Shown in pieces: positions 35,975 through 48,469 of a stretch of DNA of 64,000 nucleotides (its first letter is position 1; each line of letters opens with the position of its first letter). The notes below the pieces were generated by a model that saw nothing but the letters and a program-made list of their open reading frames with translations, did no database searches and was not told the DNA's origin. This DNA is from Stictocephala bisonia (Eukaryota; Arthropoda; Insecta; Hemiptera; Membracidae). The stretch covers positions 1 to 64,000 of the forward strand of contig JAQJVL010002544.1 in assembly GCA_035578905.1 (NCBI GenBank), read 5' to 3'. Made by a program: the position numbers and the translations under genes.

Positions 35975-37780
35975 CTAGTGGATACAGTGTTGTATCGGTC
36001 TTAACAATCGCCCTTTTGATGTTTTTAGCTCCACCAGACGTGTATTACCATCTTTTCCAGGAACAATCTTATCAATCTTCGCTAATGGCCAATCAATACG
36101 TTTTATATTGTCACTTCCAAGTAAGACAATTTCTCCAACTTGTATTTGTCGTGATTTCATTTTCTTCGAATGCAACACCAATTGACTCAAATATTCGCTT
36201 CTAAACCTCTTCTGAAGATCTTCTTTCACTTTAAGTTTATAATCCCAACGTCTAGACAAACTAGTGTTTTCAATGTGGTCTAAGTCGAGAACTCCATACT
36301 CCCTTGTATCATTCAAAAACATTGCTGGTGTCAAAACCTTCATATCTTTACTGTCTTCTGAAATGTAAGTTAAAGGTCTTCTATTAATAATCGATTCACA
36401 ACAGCATAATATGGTCAATAATTCTTCATAGGCTAGACAAGCTCTTCCAAGTACTTTGTGAAGAGGTTGTTTTAAAAGCCGTATAAGCCTCTCCCACCAT
36501 TCTCCCCACCATGGTGATGCTGGAGGGTTGAATTTCCACTTTATACGTTTGATAGTACTGTACTCAACTATCTTACTCCAGTCTAACCTTTTAAGTGCAT
36601 TGTAAGCCCCTTGAAAGTTTGTTCCATTATCTGTAATCAAAATTAATGGACGACCACGCCTGGAAATGAATCTTCTGAAACTTTGTAAAAATGAGTCAGT
36701 AGATAGAGAAGTGACTAATTCCACGTGCACAGCACGATATACCGCACAAGTAATCAACGTAATCCATGCTTTCTGACCATCTCGTAGGAAAACAGGTCCA
36801 GCTAAGTCAACTCCACAGACTTCAAAAATTGAAGCATCTCGAATTCGATGTGAAGGAAGGGGCACTGGGATGGTATCCAAACTTTTCACATTGTATCTTT
36901 TGCAAATTATACATTTGTCAATAACTGATTTTACAGTCCTCCTCCCACTGATTATCCAAACATCTTCTCTTAAAATAGACAGTAGACCCTGAACTCCTAC
37001 ATGACAATTTTCCTCGTGCTTAGATTTAATGTAACCATGAACGACAGGATGATTGTTTGGTAATTCAATTGGCAAATTAAAATTTTTACTATCAGGTCTC
37101 TCGGTAAGCCTAGTTTTTATTCCTATCAAGCCATCATTATCTTCAAAAGGACACAGTGACTTTAGCTTTTCATCCTTGATACCAGAAAAGTGTTCTTTTT
37201 GAATAAGTTTGAACACTTGATTTTGTACTCGAACTAGCTCCTCTACTGTCAATTTTCCTGAGAGTCTCTGGTTCTTATTTCTCGCATTCTTGCCAAATCT
37301 TAAAATCCAGCCTATTAATTTGACAATCTTATCAAATTTAGAGAAATATCTGCAGTACCAACTATTGGATTCAACTCCTAAAGTTAACAAATTCTTTGAA
37401 ATAGACTTACTTTTCCTCCGTTCTGAGTTTACTTCGTCCTTATCAAATTCTTTAGAAGTCTCTTTTGGCCACATTTCTGGCGAATCTCTCAACCATTGTG
37501 GTCCCTCCCACCATTTAGACTCAACTAGCTGCTTAGGAGAACATCCACTTGATGGCAAGTCGGCAGGATTTAAATGGCCCGGAACATGATGCCAAGATTC
37601 AATTTTACTTAGTGATCTTATTTCCTTAACGCGATTCCAAACAAAGACCCCCCACTTGTCTTCGTTCCGTATCCATGACAAGACTGTGCTAAAATCTGTC
37701 CAATACCATGTTGGAACATTTTCAAAACCAATACTTCTCAAAACATTATTTGTCAAACGAGCGCCAATAGTAGCCGCCAT
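35975..37780 (-). pseudogene. BEL/Pao RNase H-integrase, second unit
   Basis: 601 codons, identical to 41621-43426. RNase H end (WYWTDFSTVLSWI, HHVPGHLNPADLPSSG) at the start, integrase zinc finger HEENCHVGVQGLL...CIICKRYN near 255-295, catalytic core CGVDLAGP (first Asp), TDNGTNF (second Asp) and WWGEWWERL (Glu), then the C-terminal domain. The frame opens after an in-frame TAG (37784-37786) and ends early at HCIH; a frame shift away, the usual C-terminus (PLEI ... RYGRTIKPPQRYL) follows. Confidence 0.93.
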
Positions 37781-37786
37781 CGACTC

Positions 37787-37984
37787 CTAACTAGGAATAA
37801 TCATTTTCTTAATAGGTGCGACTCTACTCTTAGCTTGTACCAATTGAACTGTGATACGTCCATTAGATTCACCCCTTAAAAATACCGCCGAAGCGTAAGC
37901 ATCTTGGCTCGCATCACAGAAACAGTGAACTGTCCAGGAAACATTCCCTTCAATTTCATATCCAAAATATCTTGGAACTTTCAA
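37787..37984 (-). pseudogene. BEL/Pao RT/RNase H linker piece, second unit
   Basis: 65 codons (KVPRYFGYEIEG, FCDASQDAYASAVF with the RNase H first Asp in CDAS). Same frame as the RNase H-integrase frame, separated from it only by a TAG. Confidence 0.85.
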
Positions 37985-38011
37985 AGTAGAAAAAACTTCT
38001 AATTGTTCGGC

Positions 38012-38476
38012 CTAATTTAGGAAAAAAACGTTTAAAATCTTCAGGTACCTCATCATCCCATCTAATTTTACTTTCCCAAGTTTTTTTAGCAATATTTTGG
38101 GCAAAAGAGCAGCAGGACAAGTAATGCCAATAGGGTCGAAAAATTTGTGAGCAAAATACAAAATTAATCTCTTTGTTAACATTTCGGGTTCTTTAAACTC
38201 TAAGTTTTCTGAATTAATTTGAATCATATCAGTATGTCTGTTCCAATTTAAACCTAATATAGACGTTAGTGTAGAATCGGGTTGAAAACTCTGAACTTCA
38301 GTGTACTCCCAACATCGTAGACAAAACTTAGCATCTTTCATTATGGAAGTAGCTTGTTCCACAAATCGATTCAACTCTGAAAAATCATCAAAACTTGCCA
38401 TACAGTTATCCACATTAAAAACTTTTGAAAAGTGTCTCAATAACTTCTCGTGAATAGTCTGATGACCCTGAATCAA
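38012..38476 (-). pseudogene. BEL/Pao RT C-terminal piece, second unit
   Basis: 154 codons from the RT active site on: the catalytic box region (VDNCMASF), SILGLNWNRHTD, KRLILYFAHKFFDPIG. It is out of frame with the upstream RT frame because of a single-base change just at the active-site box. A stop near 38012 separates it from the RNase H part. Confidence 0.88.
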
Positions 38477-38582
38477 TTAGATTGATAGTCCGTTCTAAGT
38501 GAAGCTTGATTACTGCACTCAGCATAAATGGACTACATGTAACTCCAAATACAACTCTAGCATGTCTGTAAATTATAAGGTT

Positions 38583-41087
38583 TTATAATTCATCAACCCA
38601 TAGGAAACGTAGAAAATCTCTGTCATCACTATGCACACCAATCTGCAGGAAAGCCTTCTCAATATCTGCAACTACTCCATACCTATGCAATCTGAAACGA
38701 TTCAATATTGAGGGAATAAGTTCTATAAGATTGTCACCTTTATTTAGGCAATCATTCAATGAAGGTTGATTATTCTCTTTAGCTGATGCGTCGAATACAG
38801 GTCTCAATTTGGTTGTAAGGCTATTTTCTTTTATCACGTGTCGATGGGGTAAATAGTGTCCATACTCCAAATCTGCTTCACTAACCTTCTCTATAATTCC
38901 CATTTCCTCCCAGTCAGATAAAACCTGTTGATACGTGGTCAAGTGTCCACTGAAACTAAGTTTATGTATAAGGTTATCAAGTCTTTTTTGTGCTATTTTT
39001 AAGTTTGTGGGTAAAGGAGGGTGATCTTCCATCCACGGCAATTTGACTTGATATCTGCCATCTTCTTCCACTGTAACAGATTCTAAGAAATTATCCATTA
39101 CTCTGGTTTGATCCGCAGCTTCAGTCATGGTCTTTTCTGGATCCTTAATTCCCAACACATCTAAACTCCATAAATCTGAAATGGGTTTATCCATTGGAGA
39201 CAACAAGGATGTAACTACCATCGAATTGGATTTGTTGTTTCCTTCAGTAAAGGTTTTTCCCATCAATGTCCAACCTAACAATGTATGCATAGCAACCAAT
39301 CCATTAGACAAAAAATGACGCTTCTCTGTATATAATTTACCTGCTACGTCTGCACCGATGAGAACTTCAATAGGTCCATTTCTATCTGTGATACTGATTC
39401 CTAGTGCTTTGAGCTCGGTACTCCAGGGACCCGGTGTGACTGCTAAAACATCACTACAAATCACTTCTTGATCTAAAACATCGAAATTGCAGGAATAACT
39501 GTCGCTTAAATCACACAGTCTAATTTTGTAACAAGCATGTTCAATTGTCTCTGTGCTTGTGCCACCAAACAAACCATGAACCAGTTTTTCCTTCCTGATT
39601 GAGTCATAGTTGAATTCCTTTGCCATGCTCTTCAAAACGTAAGATCTTTGTGATCCTGTGTCGAAAATAGCACGTGCTGTTCGCTCTTGATTTTGACCTC
39701 TAATTTTCACTAGAAATGTTTGTAAAAATACTTGAGTATGTACATTGTTAGCCAAAGAACTTTCATTAGAATTCTGTTCACATTTTTTATTAAACTCTTT
39801 ACGTACGACAACAGCATGTCTACCATTGCACAAGGGACATTTTATCTGTACCCTGCAATGTATACTTTTGTGCCCATACTTTGTACAAGTGAAACAACAC
39901 CCATTTTTACCTAGTATTTTCAGTTTCTCTTCTACTGACATACTAACTTCTTGACAATTCTCATTTAAGTGGTTTGAACCACAAAAAACACATTTTATTA
40001 CTCTAGCAACCTTATCGAGCTTGCTTGGGTTAACCAAACCTGATGCTGTTGGCAGTGCTTCATTAGGCTTAAATCTATGTACTTTGGAAAAGTTACTTGC
40101 CTTTTGGTGAGGTTCTCTCCTTTTGGTGTTTTCAAAACTTGACGCAGCCAATGTGATGCGTTCCTCATTGGTAACTTCTTTTTGAAGAAATTTCATCAGT
40201 GCCTCCAATCGATCTTTCAATTCAGCATCAATCTCATAGCTGGAGTGTCTCTGCCATGCTCTCAGAACATCCTCAGGCAAACAAGACTCAATTAAGGGAT
40301 ATAGCGTGGCGGAACATTTGTCAATTGTTACTCCTAGCATCTCCAGTGCTCTAAGCTGTGTTTCTAGTTTGTCATAGATGAAAGAAACTCCTACTTTACT
40401 GTTTAAGTTACTTAGTACTAACTTCAACAGTTCTCTAACGTAGACCTCTATTAGAAGGTCGTCTCTACCAAAACGATTTTTCAAACTTTGTAATGCTTTA
40501 CAATAGTTTCCTGAAGTAGCAGGGTAGCTTTCAACAATCTGACGGGCCCTAGAATTAGGCAATGTAGCCTGTACAAGATAGTGAAATTTATCAATATCGT
40601 CAATTTCCTCATCTTCATCTATTCTTTTGAACTGTGCCCAAAATGGCAGCCAGTCCTTCAAGTCTCCGCTTAGCTTAGCAAATTCTAAAGTAGGAAGTTT
40701 AGGTTCATTCCTAACAGATGTAGATTTACTTGTTATAGATTCATTCACCGACTCAGGTGAACTAGGCCTAATCAATCTACTCTGTGCAATAAAATTGACT
40801 ACATTATACTTCTCTATATGTGTACCAGCTAGCCTAACTTCTTCATCTAACTCCTTCTCTTCAGCATCAGAATGCAGTAAAAAATCTAATATTTCTCTAT
40901 TTAAGGCATTAAGTTTGTCAGCCTTACCTTCAAGACAGCTTAGCTTACCACGAACTTCATTTATATTGCACTCATCTTTGTCTAGTTCTAGACAAATTTC
41001 ATTATGAATTCTCGTGAAAGCTGCTCTCAATGTCTTCCTCAATTTCTTGTTTCTTACAAAATTGACTTTATCTTGTTCTATACTCAT
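38583..41087 (-). pseudogene. BEL/Pao gag-protease-RT(N), second unit
   Basis: 834 codons, same protein as the units at 32936 and 44229. After the stop at 38583-38585 the RT frame continues in the same frame (IYRHARVVFGV, SPFMLSAVIKLHLE), so the break is a nonsense codon and not a domain end. Confidence 0.93.
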
Positions 41088-41092
41088 AATGT

Positions 41093-41108
41093 CCTGTCAC
41101 GGTCGCCA
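41093..41108 (-). promoter_or_regulatory. primer-binding site, second unit
   Basis: Same 16-base tRNA-Arg complement as at 35446, five bases upstream of the gag ATG. Confidence 0.85.
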
Positions 41109-41118
41109 AATCGCCAAA

Positions 41119-41407
41119 TGTAAAAAGTCAAATTAGACTCAAAGAAACAATACAAAAGACATTTATTCACAAAGAGAAATTATATTAGTACATAAAAAGA
41201 GTTAAACTGAGACTAAAAAATGGGTAGACATCAAAAAATACATTTTATTCATTTCTATAAAATACTAATTCACAAAAAATAATTCAATAACAAAAAACAT
41301 ATGTTTTGTTAAAATAATAGTTTTACTGAAAAATATTTAGTCAACCAGCTGTTATTGATTTTAGAAAAAAAAATGTTCTCCAATATTATGCTGTTTGATT
41401 TCTTACA
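41119..41407 (-). repeat. BEL/Pao LTR, middle of array
   Basis: 289 bp, TGTAA...TTACA. Same as the 46765 LTR apart from an A-run length; serves as 3' LTR of the first unit and 5' LTR of the second. Confidence 0.95.
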
Positions 41408-41421
41408 TTCTCCCACCTTTT
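41408..41421 (-). promoter_or_regulatory. polypurine tract, first unit
   Basis: AAAAGGTGGGAGAA on the minus strand adjoining the LTR. Confidence 0.88.
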
Positions 41422-41620
41422 GACTTGAAAAGTCAAAACATGATTGATCAATTTAGGTATCTTTGTGGTGGCTTAATTGTTCTTCCATATCTATTTGTAA
41501 ATTGTTGGTCGTTCACATTCTGACACTGATTGGCTTCTCCTTTTTCATTAAATATTTCACTTTTATCATCCTCATCGGTTTGATGAGTTAACTTCTTTTT
41601 GTCTTCAGAATGGACGATTT

Positions 41621-43426
41621 CTAGTGGATACAGTGTTGTATCGGTCTTAACAATCGCCCTTTTGATGTTTTTAGCTCCACCAGACGTGTATTACCATCTT
41701 TTCCAGGAACAATCTTATCAATCTTCGCTAATGGCCAATCAATACGTTTTATATTGTCACTTCCAAGTAAGACAATTTCTCCAACTTGTATTTGTCGTGA
41801 TTTCATTTTCTTCGAATGCAACACCAATTGACTCAAATATTCGCTTCTAAACCTCTTCTGAAGATCTTCTTTCACTTTAAGTTTATAATCCCAACGTCTA
41901 GACAAACTAGTGTTTTCAATGTGGTCTAAGTCGAGAACTCCATACTCCCTTGTATCATTCAAAAACATTGCTGGTGTCAAAACCTTCATATCTTTACTGT
42001 CTTCTGAAATGTAAGTTAAAGGTCTTCTATTAATAATCGATTCACAACAGCATAATATGGTCAATAATTCTTCATAGGCTAGACAAGCTCTTCCAAGTAC
42101 TTTGTGAAGAGGTTGTTTTAAAAGCCGTATAAGCCTCTCCCACCATTCTCCCCACCATGGTGATGCTGGAGGGTTGAATTTCCACTTTATACGTTTGATA
42201 GTACTGTACTCAACTATCTTACTCCAGTCTAACCTTTTAAGTGCATTGTAAGCCCCTTGAAAGTTTGTTCCATTATCTGTAATCAAAATTAATGGACGAC
42301 CACGCCTGGAAATGAATCTTCTGAAACTTTGTAAAAATGAGTCAGTAGATAGAGAAGTGACTAATTCCACGTGCACAGCACGATATACCGCACAAGTAAT
42401 CAACGTAATCCATGCTTTCTGACCATCTCGTAGGAAAACAGGTCCAGCTAAGTCAACTCCACAGACTTCAAAAATTGAAGCATCTCGAATTCGATGTGAA
42501 GGAAGGGGCACTGGGATGGTATCCAAACTTTTCACATTGTATCTTTTGCAAATTATACATTTGTCAATAACTGATTTTACAGTCCTCCTCCCACTGATTA
42601 TCCAAACATCTTCTCTTAAAATAGACAGTAGACCCTGAACTCCTACATGACAATTTTCCTCGTGCTTAGATTTAATGTAACCATGAACGACAGGATGATT
42701 GTTTGGTAATTCAATTGGCAAATTAAAATTTTTACTATCAGGTCTCTCGGTAAGCCTAGTTTTTATTCCTATCAAGCCATCATTATCTTCAAAAGGACAC
42801 AGTGACTTTAGCTTTTCATCCTTGATACCAGAAAAGTGTTCTTTTTGAATAAGTTTGAACACTTGATTTTGTACTCGAACTAGCTCCTCTACTGTCAATT
42901 TTCCTGAGAGTCTCTGGTTCTTATTTCTCGCATTCTTGCCAAATCTTAAAATCCAGCCTATTAATTTGACAATCTTATCAAATTTAGAGAAATATCTGCA
43001 GTACCAACTATTGGATTCAACTCCTAAAGTTAACAAATTCTTTGAAATAGACTTACTTTTCCTCCGTTCTGAGTTTACTTCGTCCTTATCAAATTCTTTA
43101 GAAGTCTCTTTTGGCCACATTTCTGGCGAATCTCTCAACCATTGTGGTCCCTCCCACCATTTAGACTCAACTAGCTGCTTAGGAGAACATCCACTTGATG
43201 GCAAGTCGGCAGGATTTAAATGGCCCGGAACATGATGCCAAGATTCAATTTTACTTAGTGATCTTATTTCCTTAACGCGATTCCAAACAAAGACCCCCCA
43301 CTTGTCTTCGTTCCGTATCCATGACAAGACTGTGCTAAAATCTGTCCAATACCATGTTGGAACATTTTCAAAACCAATACTTCTCAAAACATTATTTGTC
43401 AAACGAGCGCCAATAGTAGCCGCCAT
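41621..43426 (-). pseudogene. BEL/Pao RNase H-integrase, first unit
   Basis: 601 codons, identical in protein to 35975-37780, with the same flanking TAG and the same early end. Integrase joins the DNA copy to the genome; the HHCC finger and D, D, E residues are all visible (GVDLAGP, TDNGTNF, GEWWERL), so this domain taken alone looks intact, but it is cut off from RT by upstream stops. Confidence 0.93.
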
Positions 43427-43432
43427 CGACTC

Positions 43433-43630
43433 CTAACTAGGAATAATCATTTTCTTAATAGGTGCGACTCTACTCTTAGCTTGTACCAATTGAACTGTGA
43501 TACGTCCATTAGATTCACCCCTTAAAAATACCGCCGAAGCGTAAGCATCTTGGCTCGCATCACAGAAACAGTGAACTGTCCAGGAAACATTCCCTTCAAT
43601 TTCATATCCAAAATATCTTGGAACTTTCAA
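43433..43630 (-). pseudogene. BEL/Pao RT/RNase H linker piece, first unit
   Basis: Same 65 codons and same ending TAG as at 37787-37984. Confidence 0.85.
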
Positions 43631-43657
43631 AGTAGAAAAAACTTCTAATTGTTCGGC

Positions 43658-44122
43658 CTAATTTAGGAAAAAAACGTTTAAAATCTTCAGGTACCTCATC
43701 ATCCCATCTAATTTTACTTTCCCAAGTTTTTTTAGCAATATTTTGGGCAAAAGAGCAGCAGGACAAGTAATGCCAATAGGGTCGAAAAATTTGTGAGCAA
43801 AATACAAAATTAATCTCTTTGTTAACATTTCGGGTTCTTTAAACTCTAAGTTTTCTGAATTAATTTGAATCATATCAGTATGTCTGTTCCAATTTAAACC
43901 TAATATAGACGTTAGTGTAGAATCGGGTTGAAAACTCTGAACTTCAGTGTACTCCCAACATCGTAGACAAAACTTAGCATCTTTCATTATGGAAGTAGCT
44001 TGTTCCACAAATCGATTCAACTCTGAAAAATCATCAAAACTTGCCATACAGTTATCCACATTAAAAACTTTTGAAAAGTGTCTCAATAACTTCTCGTGAA
44101 TAGTCTGATGACCCTGAATCAA
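43658..44122 (-). pseudogene. BEL/Pao RT C-terminal piece, first unit
   Basis: Same 154 codons as at 38012-38476, with the same frame shift at the active-site box. Confidence 0.88.
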
Positions 44123-44228
44123 TTAGATTGATAGTCCGTTCTAAGTGAAGCTTGATTACTGCACTCAGCATAAATGGACTACATGTAACTCCAAATACAA
44201 CTCTAGCATGTCTGTAAATTATAAGGTT

Positions 44229-46733
44229 TTATAATTCATCAACCCATAGGAAACGTAGAAAATCTCTGTCATCACTATGCACACCAATCTGCAGGAAAGC
44301 CTTCTCAATATCTGCAACTACTCCATACCTATGCAATCTGAAACGATTCAATATTGAGGGAATAAGTTCTATAAGATTGTCACCTTTATTTAGGCAATCA
44401 TTCAATGAAGGTTGATTATTCTCTTTAGCTGATGCGTCGAATACAGGTCTCAATTTGGTTGTAAGGCTATTTTCTTTTATCACGTGTCGATGGGGTAAAT
44501 AGTGTCCATACTCCAAATCTGCTTCACTAACCTTCTCTATAATTCCCATTTCCTCCCAGTCAGATAAAACCTGTTGATACGTGGTCAAGTGTCCACTGAA
44601 ACTAAGTTTATGTATAAGGTTATCAAGTCTTTTTTGTGCTATTTTTAAGTTTGTGGGTAAAGGAGGGTGATCTTCCATCCACGGCAATTTGACTTGATAT
44701 CTGCCATCTTCTTCCACTGTAACAGATTCTAAGAAATTATCCATTACTCTGGTTTGATCCGCAGCTTCAGTCATGGTCTTTTCTGGATCCTTAATTCCCA
44801 ACACATCTAAACTCCATAAATCTGAAATGGGTTTATCCATTGGAGACAACAAGGATGTAACTACCATCGAATTGGATTTGTTGTTTCCTTCAGTAAAGGT
44901 TTTTCCCATCAATGTCCAACCTAACAATGTATGCATAGCAACCAATCCATTAGACAAAAAATGACGCTTCTCTGTATATAATTTACCTGCTACGTCTGCA
45001 CCGATGAGAACTTCAATAGGTCCATTTCTATCTGTGATACTGATTCCTAGTGCTTTGAGCTCGGTACTCCAGGGACCCGGTGTGACTGCTAAAACATCAC
45101 TACAAATCACTTCTTGATCTAAAACATCGAAATTGCAGGAATAACTGTCGCTTAAATCACACAGTCTAATTTTGTAACAAGCATGTTCAATTGTCTCTGT
45201 GCTTGTGCCACCAAACAAACCATGAACCAGTTTTTCCTTCCTGATTGAGTCATAGTTGAATTCCTTTGCCATGCTCTTCAAAACGTAAGATCTTTGTGAT
45301 CCTGTGTCGAAAATAGCACGTGCTGTTCGCTCTTGATTTTGACCTCTAATTTTCACTAGAAATGTTTGTAAAAATACTTGAGTATGTACATTGTTAGCCA
45401 AAGAACTTTCATTAGAATTCTGTTCACATTTTTTATTAAACTCTTTACGTACGACAACAGCATGTCTACCATTGCACAAGGGACATTTTATCTGTACCCT
45501 GCAATGTATACTTTTGTGCCCATACTTTGTACAAGTGAAACAACACCCATTTTTACCTAGTATTTTCAGTTTCTCTTCTACTGACATACTAACTTCTTGA
45601 CAATTCTCATTTAAGTGGTTTGAACCACAAAAAACACATTTTATTACTCTAGCAACCTTATCGAGCTTGCTTGGGTTAACCAAACCTGATGCTGTTGGCA
45701 GTGCTTCATTAGGCTTAAATCTATGTACTTTGGAAAAGTTACTTGCCTTTTGGTGAGGTTCTCTCCTTTTGGTGTTTTCAAAACTTGACGCAGCCAATGT
45801 GATGCGTTCCTCATTGGTAACTTCTTTTTGAAGAAATTTCATCAGTGCCTCCAATCGATCTTTCAATTCAGCATCAATCTCATAGCTGGAGTGTCTCTGC
45901 CATGCTCTCAGAACATCCTCAGGCAAACAAGACTCAATTAAGGGATATAGCGTGGCGGAACATTTGTCAATTGTTACTCCTAGCATCTCCAGTGCTCTAA
46001 GCTGTGTTTCTAGTTTGTCATAGATGAAAGAAACTCCTACTTTACTGTTTAAGTTACTTAGTACTAACTTCAACAGTTCTCTAACGTAGACCTCTATTAG
46101 AAGGTCGTCTCTACCAAAACGATTTTTCAAACTTTGTAATGCTTTACAATAGTTTCCTGAAGTAGCAGGGTAGCTTTCAACAATCTGACGGGCCCTAGAA
46201 TTAGGCAATGTAGCCTGTACAAGATAGTGAAATTTATCAATATCGTCAATTTCCTCATCTTCATCTATTCTTTTGAACTGTGCCCAAAATGGCAGCCAGT
46301 CCTTCAAGTCTCCGCTTAGCTTAGCAAATTCTAAAGTAGGAAGTTTAGGTTCATTCCTAACAGATGTAGATTTACTTGTTATAGATTCATTCACCGACTC
46401 AGGTGAACTAGGCCTAATCAATCTACTCTGTGCAATAAAATTGACTACATTATACTTCTCTATATGTGTACCAGCTAGCCTAACTTCTTCATCTAACTCC
46501 TTCTCTTCAGCATCAGAATGCAGTAAAAAATCTAATATTTCTCTATTTAAGGCATTAAGTTTGTCAGCCTTACCTTCAAGACAGCTTAGCTTACCACGAA
46601 CTTCATTTATATTGCACTCATCTTTGTCTAGTTCTAGACAAATTTCATTATGAATTCTCGTGAAAGCTGCTCTCAATGTCTTCCTCAATTTCTTGTTTCT
46701 TACAAAATTGACTTTATCTTGTTCTATACTCAT
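44229..46733 (-). pseudogene. BEL/Pao gag-protease-RT(N), first unit
   Basis: 834 codons starting five bases after the primer-binding site (MSIEQDKVNFVRN), so this start is secure. In order: a basic and coiled gag N-terminus (1-110); the Pao gag domain with LPTLEFAKLSGDLKDWLPFW near 130-150; three Cys/His knuckles near 365-430 (CVFCGSNHLNENC, CFTCTKYGHKSIHC, CPLCNGRH); an aspartic protease with AIFDTGSQRSYVL near 480 and GADVAGKLY near 580; the RT N-terminal palm LRPVFDASAKENN near 765 and VVADIEKAFLQI near 812, whose Asp is the first catalytic one. It ends in a TAA inside RT although RT sequence continues in the same frame. No envelope frame exists in the unit. Confidence 0.94.
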
Positions 46734-46738
46734 AATGT

Positions 46739-46754
46739 CCTGTCACGGTCGCCA
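46739..46754 (-). promoter_or_regulatory. primer-binding site, first unit
   Basis: TGGCGACCGTGACAGG on the minus strand, 10 bases inside the 5' LTR; complementary to tRNA-Arg 3' end. Confidence 0.85.
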
Positions 46755-46764
46755 AATCGCCAAA

Positions 46765-47052
46765 TGTAAAAAGTCAAATTAGACTCAAAGAAACAATACA
46801 AAAGACATTTATTCACAAAGAGAAATTATATTAGTACATAAAAAGAGTTAAACTGAGACTAAAAAATGGGTAGACATCAAAAAATACATTTTATTCATTT
46901 CTATAAAATACTAATTCACAAAAAATAATTCAATAACAAAAAACATATGTTTTGTTAAAATAATAGTTTTACTGAAAAATATTTAGTCAACCAGCTGTTA
47001 TTGATTTTAGAAAAAAAATGTTCTCCAATATTATGCTGTTTGATTTCTTACA
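46765..47052 (-). repeat. BEL/Pao LTR, right end of array (block B)
   Basis: 288 bp. It is followed at 47053 by gatagatag, the same flank as the block-A solo LTR. Confidence 0.95.
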
Positions 47053-48120
47053 GATAGATAGTATAAGAAACGTGTTGAAAAATTGTCAGACTGTTTTCCT
47101 ACAGTCAATTGGTCTTCAAAATTTCGTGCCTTGGCATGTTTTATTTCTTTGCGATAATTTTGTTTGAAATTTCTAAAAAAATCTTTTGAACTCTTCGTTT
47201 CAGTTTTGGTGTGAATTGAGTAATACAATTTGAGCCTCTCTCTCATGTTAAGGATGTCCTGTGTAATCCAGGAATTGCTCTTCTTTGAGCACGCTCCTTA
47301 AAATTTTTGAATGGGCAAGTTATATCTAAACGAAAGGTTAAACGGTACAAAAACGTGTTAAAGGCTTCCTCTACTTGCTTGAAGGAATCTAGAAAAGACC
47401 ACGATTCTTTCATGAGAAATTTACTGAAAAGTTCAACGTTTTTACAATTAAGATCACGTGCCGTTTTAACGAATGGATGTTTGGAAATTGAATTTTGGTG
47501 AGAGATCACGCTTTCCTGTGCGAAATAATCTGAGAAGGCCGCGTTCAATACAGAGAGATCAAAACGTCTGGGATGTTTGTGATTACGTTGTCGATGGCAG
47601 CGCTCGATGCGTAATCACAAGCCGACCAAATCAAGCCGAAAGAAATGAGGATGTCCCCTAGCCGCTGGGTCAGGGGGTTGGTGTGGTTTAGCACGTCAAT
47701 GTTGAAGTCACCAGTGATTATGAACTTCAATGATTTGGAAATGAGAAAATTTAGAAGGATCTCAAATTTTTCAAAAAGGTTGTGCTGCAACCGTTTGGAG
47801 ATCTGTATAAGCCAATTACTGCCAATTTTTACTGCGGAATTTAGATAGATTTTGATTACTCCCACTTCAAAGTCTATATCACAGCTGTAATCCACTTTGA
47901 GGGTTGAAATTTTAATCGAGATTTAACGAAAATTGCCACGCCACCCCCTTTAAAGTTCGTGCGGTGAAAAGAGCTAGCCAATTCATAGTTTGTCGATTCT
48001 GAACATACAGACAGTGTTAGCTGTGAAGCCATCAGAGACAATGAAGACTTCAGGGTGCAGTTCTCCTGCCATAAGTGTCAGCTCATCTACATTATTGGTG
48101 GCAGACTGTGCATTTTGAAT
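47053..48120 (-). pseudogene. LINE ORF2 endonuclease remnant (block B)
   Basis: Second copy of the block-A remnant. The endonuclease frame 47895-47545 runs on for 116 codons here, past FIITGDFNIDVL into SSAAIDNVITNIPD, because block B keeps about 19 bp that block A lacks. Linker frames at 47548-47243 and 47246-47053 follow. It ends against the LTR. Stops remain, so it is dead as well. Confidence 0.82.
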
Positions 48121-48469
48121 TTGAAATTTTGTGAATTTAATTTTGTTTTCTTTGTGGTTTTATACATTTTGAATGTCCGAGTTCTGTTATCCCTACATTA
48201 TCTTTAAATAATTCAAAAGAAAGTGGTTTTTGGGTTCTAATGTCTGTGAACTCGCTAAATACGACGTAGTGATATAGTCCCTTGACGGACCGATGAGTAG
48301 GCCGAACTTTTTACCGCATCTGCAAAAGAGTCAAAGGGCAGTTATATCTAAAGTTGTATGGTTCAGCTGTGACTGGTATTTCCAAGGCTGTAGGTAGCTG
48401 TGTAGGTGGAGAATCCAGGAATGGGCTTGACAGCGGTTCGGTGGTCGTAGCAGATGGCTGGATTGAGAC

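Larger units (their letters stand above)
32899..47052 (-). mobile_element. tandem array of BEL/Pao retrotransposon
   Basis: Order along the element strand: LTR (46765-47052), internal, LTR (41119-41407), internal, LTR (35472-35761), third internal running into the gap. The repeat period is 5646-5647 bp; a full LTR-to-LTR element would be about 5.93 kb. Neighbouring units share an LTR, the pattern left by unequal recombination between LTRs. The right flank starts with GATAG, the same target duplication as the block-A solo LTR. Each complete internal shows primer site, gag-protease-RT, RNase H-integrase and polypurine tract, no envelope. The units share all disabling changes. Confidence 0.93.

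Noticed and set aside
32899..47052. Envelope gene in the BEL/Pao element (would make it a retrovirus-like form)
   Set aside because: Between integrase and the polypurine tract only about 200 bp remain, too little for an envelope, and no such frame is seen.
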